Assembly: GCF_014750655.1 (NCBI RefSeq)
Contig: NZ_JABBXD010000004.1
Location: 1-64,000 of the forward strand
Source: Salinimonas profundi
Lineage (GTDB): Bacteria > Pseudomonadota > Gammaproteobacteria > Enterobacterales > Alteromonadaceae
DNA length: 64,000 nt
Direction of reading: 5' to 3'
Shown: in pieces, positions 1 through 8,452 of the stretch
Numbering within the stretch: position 1 is the stretch's first letter
Layout of the letters: each line of letters opens with the position of its first letter
Position numbers and translations under genes: made by a program
Notes under the pieces: model-generated
The model's database searches: none
What the model saw: the letters and a program-made list of their open reading frames with translations, nothing else
Told to the model about the DNA's origin: nothing

Positions 1-71
1 GACGCACGTCACCAACAGAATATGACAGGCAGTATTTTAAGGACATAGAAAGTGTCTAGGAAAGTTAGGCC

Positions 72-251
72 TTACCAACCTATATCTGGATTCTTCTTAC
101 TCAAGGAGCTATTGAGCCTTGTTAGATGCTTGAATATATCTTTGCCAAACTCGTAAGAACGAAAGTATAAATTCAACTTACATTCCCACGGATAGGACTG
201 TAAAAGCTTTATATATTTTCTCTTAGTTTTATCCTCTGATGTTTCGCTCAT
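72..251 (-). CDS. Small hypothetical protein of the integrated element (59 aa)
   Basis: An ATG-initiated ORF (starts MSETSEDKTKRKY, ends KNPDIGW) with a weak GTGAG ribosome-binding site. The product is basic and rich in Lys, Tyr and Phe, without a signal peptide or membrane segment. It lies downstream of the integrase on the same strand, in the same AT-rich DNA, separated by about 217 bases. I do not recognise a family. It may be a complete small passenger protein or the N-terminal remnant of a longer gene, because a short open stretch follows the stop in frame. Real coding status is uncertain. Confidence 0.4.
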   Translation of the reverse strand: MSETSEDKTKRKYIKLLQSYPWECKLNLYFRSYEFGKDIFKHLTRLNSSLSKKNPDIGW

Positions 252-468
252 AATGTACTCACTTTAGAAGAATATATGTAAAGAATCCTTATCCATAGTT
301 ACTACAACTCAACACAACCCCAACACCTAGCTCTTATATAGGCTATACATAACGCCTAGCGTAAAGAGGCATTGATGAATTAGTTACAAAAAAGCTCATA
401 AGTATGCGGTAAATATTGACATTAAAAAATCATTCCAGTTAAGCAGACCATAAGAGCCAAAACCGTCA

Positions 469-2130
469 TTAATCATCTACTGATATCATATTAATTATTT
501 CTTGCATTAGTTGCATATTATCAGTGTGCGTATAATGGATAGTTGTAATGCTTTTATCTATGGATTTTAAATGTCCAATCATTGACTGGATATAGGCGGC
601 CTGCGCATTCTTATCTATCAAGGTGGAAACAACAAAGTGTCTAAAACTATATAGAGTGAGTTTCTCGCCTTTTTCTGTTTCCTGAGGAATTTCACATTTG
701 GGCTGTATACTATTTGAGTACAATCGTGTGAGATACTTTTCAGACGTAGAAAACCGTCGGAATAGGTATTCATCTTTACACTTACCGACAAAGTCTAGAA
801 ATCCTTTTTCTAATAATTTCTTGTGTACAGGTATTATCCGATTACTTTGTTTTGTTTTCAACTTCCCAGCATCTTCGGTTACTCTAAAGTACCAGATATC
901 CTCTTCGCTCTTTAGTATATCCTCTTTCCTTAACTGCATTACCTCTGCGTTTCTCATCCCTGTAAACGCCATTATATTTACAGGCCACTTTTTTCCTTCA
1001 TTTAACGTATCTACAAAACTGAGTATTTTAGAGACATGATTATTAGAAAAACGCCCTCTTTTTATTGGTTCATCTTTAACTTTGAAGCGCATATTATCTA
1101 TGGCTTCACTCGAACCATTGAATTTCTTTTCGTAAAAGTTGAAGAACGTTTTTAACTTCTTAAAGTGCTCAAATACATTTTTCCCAGATATGATTTTATC
1201 TTCATCTACCTGACCACCAGCAGCTATTTCTATTAACTCCTTAGGAGACATTTTATTGAAAGGCGCGACATTTCCCTTTGGAAAATTAGATAGCAATTCT
1301 CTGAATAAAAAATCCAACTCATCTGAATTTATATCATCAATCATTTGTTCATCGAAATGAGCGTTCATGATATTGAAGCATCTTTGATAATCTTTTTTGA
1401 CGCTTTGGCTCCATGGGTCACCACTATAACTTTTCGTGATCGGAAGCTTGCCTTCCTCTCCTGCCGTCAAAAACAACTCCGATACTTCCGAGAATGTCAA
1501 AGATTTCTCGTGCTTCGTTTTCAATGATTGATACGATTTTTCAGCTACTTCGAAATCACCTGAATTAAGTAACTTTTTGATACGCTCAATCTGTCCAAAG
1601 AAAACTTCTAGCCTTTCTTCCGTTTCAAAAAAATTTCTATCAAAGTCTACGATATCGGGTGTCGGCACTCTATCGGGATTTTCGTCGTCTTTAATAAATA
1701 GTTGGCTACACAGGTTTGAAGCTAAAACAGATGGAGAGTTACTGGGAAAGCATTCTTGAATCTTATACTGGTGGTAACTCGGTAGAGAGGTATCACTTTC
1801 ATACATATAGGTAAATTGCTGGTTAATAGATTCATGCTGATAGTTATTAAACAGCATATCGCCGTAAGAATTTTTCTCACCGAACAGACAACCTACTCTG
1901 GATAGGTGTTCATCTATAGTTTTTCGAACTAATTTATCTAGAGTTACCTTATCCATATTTTCTCTACTTCCTTGTGACTCTATTACACCTAAGATTTTAC
2001 CTACTAACTCTATTGCCTCACAACGGTAATTAGTATGAAGAGACTGACGAACAATAGATGATTTGTGGCGTAAATTGAAATGGTAAGTGCTACCACGTTT
2101 AATGGTATATGGAACTGAAATGTGTGACAT
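469..2130 (-). CDS. Tyrosine recombinase (integrase) of a genomic island
   Basis: Site-specific recombinase expected to integrate and excise the element to its left. The 553-residue protein has a short N-terminal beta-strand region like DUF6538 (about 1-45), a long variable middle, and a C-terminal catalytic domain (about 355-545). Catalytic residues visible are Arg393 in FTGMRNAEV, a Lys near 424-426, YSFRH with Arg497 and His498, His520 in MIGH, and the nucleophile Tyr533 in IHYTH; the usual first His of the HxxR box is replaced by Tyr494. An AGGGG ribosome-binding site precedes the ATG. The gene is clearly more AT-rich than its neighbours, which supports recent transfer. It starts less than 100 bases past the 3' end of rnpB and is transcribed in the same direction, as expected for an island inserted at that RNA gene. 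Confidence 0.93.
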   Translation of the reverse strand: MSHISVPYTIKRGSTYHFNLRHKSSIVRQSLHTNYRCEAIELVGKILGVIESQGSRENMDKVTLDKLVRKTIDEHLSRVGCLFGEKNSYGDMLFNNYQHESINQQFTYMYESDTSLPSYHQYKIQECFPSNSPSVLASNLCSQLFIKDDENPDRVPTPDIVDFDRNFFETEERLEVFFGQIERIKKLLNSGDFEVAEKSYQSLKTKHEKSLTFSEVSELFLTAGEEGKLPITKSYSGDPWSQSVKKDYQRCFNIMNAHFDEQMIDDINSDELDFLFRELLSNFPKGNVAPFNKMSPKELIEIAAGGQVDEDKIISGKNVFEHFKKLKTFFNFYEKKFNGSSEAIDNMRFKVKDEPIKRGRFSNNHVSKILSFVDTLNEGKKWPVNIMAFTGMRNAEVMQLRKEDILKSEEDIWYFRVTEDAGKLKTKQSNRIIPVHKKLLEKGFLDFVGKCKDEYLFRRFSTSEKYLTRLYSNSIQPKCEIPQETEKGEKLTLYSFRHFVVSTLIDKNAQAAYIQSMIGHLKSIDKSITTIHYTHTDNMQLMQEIINMISVDD

Positions 2131-2169
2131 GAAGTGTAACGCCCCTATAACAGAGAGGCTTAGGGCTAC

Positions 2170-2202
2170 CTATGCTTACCAGCAAAGTACTGATAAGCAT
2201 AG
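2170..2202 (-). repeat. Inverted repeat between rnpB and the integrase
   Basis: Arms CTATGCTTACC and GATAAGCATAG (11 bp, one G-U type mismatch) flank an 11-base loop. There is no U-run after it on either strand, so it is not a classical terminator. It could end rnpB transcription by another route, control the integrase mRNA, or be a recombinase or directionality-factor binding site. Confidence 0.5.
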
Positions 2203-2217
2203 ATTTTCCGAAAAGAG

Positions 2218-2567
<350 letters not shown>

Positions 2568-2573
2568 CGGCGC

Positions 2574-2602
2574 ATTTTACCTGAGTTGCTAATGGAATAC
2601 GA
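2574..2602 (-). promoter_or_regulatory. Probable rnpB promoter
   Basis: TAAAAT at 2574-2579 (minus strand) sits about 7 bases before the predicted 5' end of rnpB and is followed by a GC-rich GCGCCGC discriminator, as in stringently controlled stable-RNA promoters. The -35 region is poorly matched. Confidence 0.5.
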
Positions 2603-2701
2603 TCAGTAAAAGCAGGATAATTTGCGTAAACGACTGTCGCAGGCACAATTGAAGTTAACCGCACACCGGTAAAACGATTTCACTAACGTTTGATTGCTGG
2701 T

Positions 2702-3898
2702 TTATTCAATTTTGACCAGCGTGCTGTCTCCGTTATGAAACTGGTCTTTAGGAAGCAATACGCGAAATCTAGTGCCTTCTGCTTTACTACTGCCCACCGT
2801 GACGCTACCACCATGACCTTCCACCGCTGATTTCACAAACGCCAGTCCGATTCCCCAGCTATTGTTTAGCTTTTCGTCTCTTGCATCAGTACTTTTCAGG
2901 AACCGGAAAATATCTTTCCAATGCGCCTCTTCTATGGGGTTGCCAAAATTATGCACCTCAACCAGAACATTGTTATCAATGACGTCTGCTCTGATAGTGA
3001 CATCGCTTTCTTTTCCGCCATATTTGAACGCGTTTGAAATGAGGTTTTCCAATACGCGGCGGAAGATTATCTCGTCAAACGTATAGGCGATCTGGCTATC
3101 GGGTAACGAAAGCTTCAGACGCTCGCCATAAAAATGAACGGCATCCTCAGCCACTGAAGATAAAAAGCTTGTAAAGTCACCATCTTTGAAATTGATCTCA
3201 ATGCCCTGCCCGGATTCTAGCGACAGGGTTTGAAGCATATCTTCCAGCATGGCGGAAATTCGGCCCGTGGCGGTGTGGATGCGTTGGCCGAATGCCGGTG
3301 TGTGAACAATGCTATGTTGTTCTTTTGCCAGCTCCCCAAGCATGGAAATGACATAAAGAGGAGAGCGAATATCATGAACCACAGTGCCCAGTAATTTTCG
3401 CTGCGTGGCGTGAAGCGACTCGGTAAACACGGACATTGACTCCCGCGTGCACTGCTCAATAACACAGGTCACGATTTCCAGATGATCGATATCCAGTACC
3501 TGGTGCTTTTGCAAAAACTCCACCAACACCTTACGCAAAATGGTGTATTCCCAGTAAATCTTATCTGCGTTGTAGGCATGGATTCCCGCTCGCTGCTGCC
3601 CATGCTTTTTACCGCCGTGCTTTTTGTCTTCGATCTCGCCTTCATCGTAATTTAAGTCACCATCGGGTTGCTGCCTGACATTCTCATCCTGATAATAAAA
3701 CCTGAGCAATTCTTCAATGAGGGCATCAATGATATACACCATATGGTCGGCAAATTCAGCGTCTGTCAGCGACACCTCTTGTCCGAACTCTTCCTTTACT
3801 TGTCTGACCCACTGATTAATCAAACTTAGACGGTGACTCTCAAGCAGGTTAATAACCCTAAGTGTTGCGCTGTGACGCGATGACTTAATTTTGTTCAT
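2702..3898 (-). CDS. Cytoplasmic sensor histidine kinase with RsbRD-like N-terminal domain
   Basis: Two-component sensor of 398 residues with no membrane segment. An all-alpha N-terminal region (about 10-160, starting LRVINLLESHRLSLINQW) resembles the RsbR/RsbRD non-haem globin-like domain and is interrupted by a charged, His/Gly/Lys-rich insert (about 72-104). The DHp domain carries the phospho-acceptor His175 in VVHDIRSPL; the ATPase domain has an N box (ENLISNAFKYGG) and a G box (SWGIGLAFVK). No response regulator is adjacent, so its partner and signal are unknown. It is transcribed toward rnpB. Confidence 0.85.
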   Translation of the reverse strand: MNKIKSSRHSATLRVINLLESHRLSLINQWVRQVKEEFGQEVSLTDAEFADHMVYIIDALIEELLRFYYQDENVRQQPDGDLNYDEGEIEDKKHGGKKHGQQRAGIHAYNADKIYWEYTILRKVLVEFLQKHQVLDIDHLEIVTCVIEQCTRESMSVFTESLHATQRKLLGTVVHDIRSPLYVISMLGELAKEQHSIVHTPAFGQRIHTATGRISAMLEDMLQTLSLESGQGIEINFKDGDFTSFLSSVAEDAVHFYGERLKLSLPDSQIAYTFDEIIFRRVLENLISNAFKYGGKESDVTIRADVIDNNVLVEVHNFGNPIEEAHWKDIFRFLKSTDARDEKLNNSWGIGLAFVKSAVEGHGGSVTVGSSKAEGTRFRVLLPKDQFHNGDSTLVKIE

Positions 3899-4020
3899 GC
3901 TGTTGTTTAGTTTTTATTACAACGAAGGTACAGGAGTAGATAAACAGAGTGTAACGTTAGTAAACGGGAAGTAATAATTAAACTTTAGAACACTTTTGTA
4001 GCGCTATGAAAGAATAATAA

Positions 4021-4043
4021 AAAGCCCTCTGACAGAGAGCTTT
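4021..4043 (-). terminator. Rho-independent terminator after yeeN
   Basis: On the minus strand AAAGCTCTCTGTCAGAGGGC forms a short hairpin followed by TTTTTATT, just after the yeeN stop codon. Confidence 0.7.
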
Positions 4044-4073
4044 ATTAAATCTTCAGTTGTTTAGAATGAACAT

Positions 4074-4796
4074 TTAGTCGGGTAAAACCGCATTGTGATA
4101 AACATCCTGAACATCGTCGCAATCATTCAACATGTCCATGAATTTTTCAAACATGGGACGATCTTCTTCGCTGATTTCTGTTTCCGTTTGCGGAATGAAT
4201 GTAATCTCTTCCGTATCCAGCGTTAAATCCGGATAAGCATTAGTTAATGCAGTTCGCACGTTGTTGAACTCTGTGTGCGGAGCATAAACAGTGATCTTGC
4301 CATCCTGTTCTTCCACCTCAGACACATCAACATCGGCTTCCATCAGCTCTTCGAGTACGGCGTCTTCATCGTCGCCGGCGAACTGAAAAACGGCCTGATG
4401 ATCAAACATGTGGCTGACCGCACCTGGCGCACCGATTTTTGCGTTTGTTTTTGTGAAGCAATTGCGCACATCCGTGATGGTGCGATTAGCGTTATCCGTT
4501 AAGCAGTCAACGATAACCATGCAGTTACCCGGACCAAAGCCTTCGTAACGTGCAGGTTCATAATTTTCTCCCGCGCCGCCAGCGGCCTTATCTATCGCTT
4601 TATCAATAACATGAGCGGGGACCTGGTCTTTTTTTGCTTTGTCCATCAGTCGGCGTAGCGACAGATTCGTCTCAGGATCCGCACCACCATTTTTCGCACA
4701 AACATAAATTTCTTTTCCGTATTTGGAATAGACCTTTGTCTTTGCACCCGCCGTTTTCGCCATGGCGGCCTTTCTTACTTCAAATGCTCTTCCCAT
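4074..4796 (-). CDS. yeeN: YebC/PmpR/TACO1-family protein, YeeN type
   Basis: A 240-residue member of the TACO1/YebC family, associated with translation of difficult (proline-rich) stretches or with transcriptional control. The start [15 protein letters not shown], the [15 protein letters not shown] segment, the [17 protein letters not shown] helix and [15 protein letters not shown] match the family; the early [13 protein letters not shown] pattern and the ending VYHNAVLPD resemble E. coli YeeN more than YebC itself. The usual YebC neighbours (ruvC, ruvA, ruvB, aspS) are absent, which supports the YeeN paralogue assignment. It appears to be a single-gene unit with its own terminator. Confidence 0.88.
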   Translation of the reverse strand: MGRAFEVRKAAMAKTAGAKTKVYSKYGKEIYVCAKNGGADPETNLSLRRLMDKAKKDQVPAHVIDKAIDKAAGGAGENYEPARYEGFGPGNCMVIVDCLTDNANRTITDVRNCFTKTNAKIGAPGAVSHMFDHQAVFQFAGDDEDAVLEELMEADVDVSEVEEQDGKITVYAPHTEFNNVRTALTNAYPDLTLDTEEITFIPQTETEISEEDRPMFEKFMDMLNDCDDVQDVYHNAVLPD

Positions 4797-4892
4797 TATT
4801 CAATCTCTTACTTATTTGGGTGTGGCCGCGCCGTGCCACGAATTGCGATACGTGAGTAAGTTTACCCACAATCATGAATGCTGAACAGCGCT

Positions 4893-5993
4893 TTAAGGCA
4901 GATGTTGTGTTGCCAGATAATCATGCGACTGCATTTCCTTTAAACGGCTCATGCAACGCTGAAACTCGAAACTGAGCTTACCCTGCGAATAAAGCTCATC
5001 CATTGGCACCGCCGCCGACATAATGAGCTTAACATGACGCTCGTAAAATTCGTCAACCATGGCAATAAAGCGCCTGGCTACATCATCATTGTTTTGTCCC
5101 ATAGGCTTTACATTGGCTACCAGTACAGAATGATAGCAGCGGCTGATTTCGATATAATCGCTCTGACTTCGCGGCCCCTCGCATAGCTCTTTGAATTCCA
5201 CCATCATGACACCATCGGCATTCAGACACGTGCGAATTTTACGGTTATTAATATCTATGGCTTCATCCTGACTGCCTTTCTCCGGCGCCAGCTTGGCAAA
5301 ATACTCATGCAGATTGGCGGTAGCAGCTTCATCTAACGGGTGATGATAAAGTTCAGCCTGTTCAAGCGTACGCAAACGATAGTCGACGCCGCTATCGACA
5401 TTGATGACTTCGGTATGTTTATTAATCAAGGCTATCGCCGGCAAGAAGCGCGCGCGTTGCAAGCCATTTTTATACAAATCGTCCGGTACGATGTTTGACG
5501 TGGCGACCAGTGTAATGCCATGGCCAAAAAGCTCCTGCATGAGCGTTCCCAATATCATTGCATCGGTAATGTCAGAAACAAAAAATTCATCAAAGCAGAT
5601 AATCCGCGCCTCTTTCGCCAGCTTGGCGGCGATGATTTTCAGGGGGTCCTGTGCTTGCTTTAACTGTTTTAGTTCATCATGAATACGATGCATGAAGCGG
5701 TGAAAGTGAACGCGCATCTTATCTTCAAACGGCAGACATTCATAAAAGGTATCAACCAAATATGTTTTGCCTCGTCCTACGCCCCCGTAAAAGTAGATTC
5801 CTTTTGCCGGCTCCGGTTTAGAAGGCTTTTTGAACCATTTTTTCAGACTGGCTCCCAGCCCCTCTTGCGCTTTAGGTTTATTCAGCAGGTCATCGTATAA
5901 ACGCTGCAATGCTTTTACGGCATTTTCCTGCGCTGGGTCATGGTGAAACTCGGGATGTTTTAGGTCTTCCTGATAGACTTCCCATGGTGTCAT
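4893..5993 (-). CDS. zapE: AFG1-like ATPase / cell division protein ZapE
   Basis: AAA-type ATPase reported in E. coli to act at the division site under stress. The Walker A is GGVGRGKT, Walker B is ICFDEFFVSD, and sensor-like VATSNIVPDDLY follows, all characteristic of the AFG1/ZapE family. I place the start at the ATG of MTPWEVYQED, ten codons inside the longest ORF, because this matches the usual family N terminus and an AGGAG lies upstream; the product is 366 residues. It is divergent from zapG, a frequent neighbour in gammaproteobacteria. The two share a 360-base control region with a perfect palindrome. Confidence 0.93.
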   Translation of the reverse strand: MTPWEVYQEDLKHPEFHHDPAQENAVKALQRLYDDLLNKPKAQEGLGASLKKWFKKPSKPEPAKGIYFYGGVGRGKTYLVDTFYECLPFEDKMRVHFHRFMHRIHDELKQLKQAQDPLKIIAAKLAKEARIICFDEFFVSDITDAMILGTLMQELFGHGITLVATSNIVPDDLYKNGLQRARFLPAIALINKHTEVINVDSGVDYRLRTLEQAELYHHPLDEAATANLHEYFAKLAPEKGSQDEAIDINNRKIRTCLNADGVMMVEFKELCEGPRSQSDYIEISRCYHSVLVANVKPMGQNNDDVARRFIAMVDEFYERHVKLIMSAAVPMDELYSQGKLSFEFQRCMSRLKEMQSHDYLATQHLP

Positions 5994-6354
5994 GAAGGTT
6001 ACTACTCCTGAATATGCCTGCACATTGAGGTCAGCTGCACCGACCTGCTTGAAAAATGCTTATGGCACACATACTTTGATGCAAAATGTAGGTAAAATAG
6101 CAAACGAACTGTAAGCCAGCCGAGATCATGTTGGTCGCCGGCTTGCATATGGTTTGCGGTACGATACCGCAATTATACCTGTTCTTGGACGAAACTAAAA
6201 AACATACGACGCCTGCTATATGCATTATACCGGTGGTCACAGTTACTGCTGAACAGTATTGATAGCGTGAACTTGGTATAGTAGAAATAAGTACTAAAGA
6301 AGTAAGAGGTTAAGCATTTGTTCTGGCCTCTGCTGTAAATTTTCGGAGATATAA
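5994..6354. other. Divergent intergenic region zapE/zapG
   Basis: No gene is supported here. It holds a TATAAT at 6172-6177 read leftward toward zapE, a perfect palindrome at 6154-6172, and the GGAG ribosome-binding site of zapG at its right end. Confidence 0.6.
6154..6172. promoter_or_regulatory. Perfect 19-bp palindrome, operator-like
   Basis: TTGCGGTA-CGA-TACCGCAA: two 8-base arms in perfect inverted symmetry around three bases. It touches the TATAAT at 6172-6177 on the zapE side, so a bound protein would cover the start of a leftward transcript. No regulator can be named from the sequence. Confidence 0.5.
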
Positions 6355-6801
6355 ATGGAAGTCCTGATTCCTCTTGCCCTACTGGTCGTTGGCCTGATCA
6401 TCGGTTTTTTCGTAGCCCGGTATATTTATACCCGTGACGGAAGCAATAAATCTGTTAAACAGGCTGAGAAAAATGTGAAGGAAATAATGGCGCAACAAGC
6501 TGAACACCACTTCCACCAAAGTCGCCAGATTGTAGACGCAATGGAAAACCAGTGTCAGTCATTGCGTATGCAGATAGAAGAATATGAAGCATTACTGAAA
6601 AATGATGTAGGTGATGAAAGCGATACCGTGCCGTTTTACGGCGAACAGGCATCAGCGTATTTACGAAATAATTTGCATGGCCGGGAAAAAACAAAGGTAA
6701 AGACCGTTTCTGGTTCGCAACCTAAAGACTTCGCCGGCGCAAGTTCCGGGCTATTCGTCGGCAGTGGTAAGCCAACCGCCGCAACCGAAGAAGAAAAATA
6801 G
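6355..6801 (+). CDS. zapG: Z-ring associated protein ZapG (YhcB, DUF1043)
   Basis: A 148-residue inner-membrane protein that in E. coli links division and envelope growth. It has a single N-terminal transmembrane helix (about 3-24, PLALLVVGLIIGFFVARY), then a charged coiled-coil segment (about 35-85) and a disordered tail. Family signature residues are visible in the helix-to-coil junction and in QQAEHHFHQSRQIVDAM. The start has a good GGAG ribosome-binding site. The next gene, degQ, lies 75 bases downstream behind its own sigma-E-type promoter. Confidence 0.92.
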   Translation: MEVLIPLALLVVGLIIGFFVARYIYTRDGSNKSVKQAEKNVKEIMAQQAEHHFHQSRQIVDAMENQCQSLRMQIEEYEALLKNDVGDESDTVPFYGEQASAYLRNNLHGREKTKVKTVSGSQPKDFAGASSGLFVGSGKPTAATEEEK

Positions 6802-6829
6802 GAACTTTTCATACTTTTTTTGTGTCTGT
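6801..6829 (+). promoter_or_regulatory. Sigma-E (RpoE)-type promoter for degQ
   Basis: GGAACTT at 6801-6807, a 16-base spacer, then GTCTGT at 6824-6829. The -35 is a perfect match to the RpoE element and the -10 is close to GTCTAA. It ends about 47 bases before the degQ start, matching the envelope-stress control known for degP. Confidence 0.7.
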
Positions 6830-6876
6830 CTGTTATTACAGACGTTTCGCAATAATCATGAGGAGTGTAAGCGAAT

Positions 6877-8247
6877 ATGAAAAAGTCTCTTCGCCAGGTC
6901 GTTGTTATTTCTGGAGTTGTAGCCAGCTCTGTGGTCATGTCGGTGCCGGTTCAGGCCGGCTTGCCGTTTTTCAGTGACAACAATAAACAGGAAGTTCCTT
7001 CTCTGGCCCCTATGCTGGAAGAAGCGACCCCTGCCGTAGTGAGTATTTCTGTGGAAGGGACACAGACTGCGCGCCAGCAGGTCCCAGAAATGTTTCGTTA
7101 TTTCTTCGGCGGGCCTCAGGAACAAGTGCAAGAGCGACCGTTTCGGGGCCTGGGCTCTGGCGTCATCATTGATGCAGATAAAGGCTATGTTGTTACCAAT
7201 AACCACGTGGTCGATAACGCTGATGAAATTACGGTCAAATTAAAAGATGGCCGTGAAATCACTGCCAAAAAACTGGGCGCTGATGAGCAAAGCGATATTG
7301 CCCTGCTTAAAATAAATGCAGAAAACCTGACTGATCTGCCACTGGCGGATTCCGATAGCAGCCGCGTGGGTGATTATGTGGTTGCAATTGGTAACCCCTT
7401 CGGTCTTTCACAGACAGTCACCTCGGGTATTATCAGCGCGCTTGGCCGTTCTGGTCTCAATATTGGCGGCTATGAAGATTTCATTCAGACTGACGCTGCG
7501 ATTAACCGCGGAAACTCAGGCGGTGCACTGGTCAATCTAAATGGTGAGCTGGTTGGTATCAATACTGCCATTTTCGGCCCTAACGGTGGTAACGTCGGTA
7601 TCGGCTTTGCGATTCCCAGCAATATGATGAAAAACCTCGTAGATCAGATTGCTGAATTTGGTGAAGTCCGTCGGGGTCTGTTGGGTATACTGGGCAACGA
7701 TGTTGACGCCGGATTAGCTGAGGCAATGAATGTTCCGGTTAATAAAGGTGCATTTATCAGGGAAGTGCAGCCTGACACTGCGGCTGACAAAGCGGGTCTG
7801 CGCGCCGGCGATATTATTACTGCAGTGAATGGCCGTAAGCTGAGCGGTTTCAGAGAATTGGCCGCCCGTATATCTAGCATGGGCGCTGGCGCTGAGGTTG
7901 AACTTGCTATTCTTCGTGATGGTGACAAGAAAACTGTTAAAGTGACTCTTGATGATGCCAGTAAAACGCAGGTTACGGCAGCACAACTTCACCCGGCACT
8001 GGAAGGAGCAGAACTGGCTAATGGCGAAGACGAAGCCGGTAACAAAGGTGTCGAAGTCACAGAGCTTGACCGCGGTAGTCCGGCTGCACGCATTGGGCTG
8101 CAACCTGAAGATGTGATTGTGAGTGTAAACCGCCAGCGCGTAGAGAGCATCGCTGAATTGCGCGAAGCAATGGACGCCTCTCAGGGGGTGATAGCGTTGA
8201 ACATTAAGCGCGGCGCCTCTACCCGTTATCTGGTAATACGCCAGTAA
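6877..8247 (+). CDS. degQ: Periplasmic serine endoprotease/chaperone DegP/DegQ
   Basis: HtrA-family protease and chaperone for misfolded envelope proteins. It has a cleavable signal peptide ending near VPVQA (27), a trypsin-like domain with catalytic His110 (TNNHVV), Asp140 (QSDIALL) and Ser214 (RGNSGGA), and two PDZ domains (about 255-350 and 365-456). At 456 residues and with a short LA loop it fits DegQ/DegP; the gene order with degS favours degQ, whereas the sigma-E promoter is a degP trait in E. coli, so it may serve both roles. Confidence 0.96.
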   Translation: MKKSLRQVVVISGVVASSVVMSVPVQAGLPFFSDNNKQEVPSLAPMLEEATPAVVSISVEGTQTARQQVPEMFRYFFGGPQEQVQERPFRGLGSGVIIDADKGYVVTNNHVVDNADEITVKLKDGREITAKKLGADEQSDIALLKINAENLTDLPLADSDSSRVGDYVVAIGNPFGLSQTVTSGIISALGRSGLNIGGYEDFIQTDAAINRGNSGGALVNLNGELVGINTAIFGPNGGNVGIGFAIPSNMMKNLVDQIAEFGEVRRGLLGILGNDVDAGLAEAMNVPVNKGAFIREVQPDTAADKAGLRAGDIITAVNGRKLSGFRELAARISSMGAGAEVELAILRDGDKKTVKVTLDDASKTQVTAAQLHPALEGAELANGEDEAGNKGVEVTELDRGSPAARIGLQPEDVIVSVNRQRVESIAELREAMDASQGVIALNIKRGASTRYLVIRQ

Positions 8248-8257
8248 AATTTTGATT

Positions 8258-8287
8258 AAAAAAAGCCACCTTCGGGTGGTTTTTTTA
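8258..8287 (+). terminator. Rho-independent terminator after degQ
   Basis: AAAAGCCACC-TTCG-GGTGGTTTTTTT: a stable UUCG-type hairpin followed by seven T residues, 10 bases past the degQ stop. Confidence 0.92.
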
Positions 8288-8452
8288 TAATTACCAGAGA
8301 CATTTTTACGCATGGAAAGTCACCTAAGTTACTGGCTGTGCGTCAATTTACAGTTTCTTTTGGCATTCCTAAATCGCCGATGTTATTCTTTAATCCACTG
8401 ATAAATTGCCTCCCTCCACACTTTTGCGGAGGCGTTAATATAAGAAGAAATC

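Noticed and set aside
361-383. Shared AAAGAGGC near 363 and at the rnpB 3' end (2213) as a possible att direct repeat
   Set aside because: Only eight bases match, which is expected by chance; the real second att site should lie beyond the window's left edge.
6271-6298. GAACTT and a CTAAA element upstream of zapG as a second sigma-E promoter
   Set aside because: The -35 lacks the leading GG and the -10 fits only with a wrong spacer.
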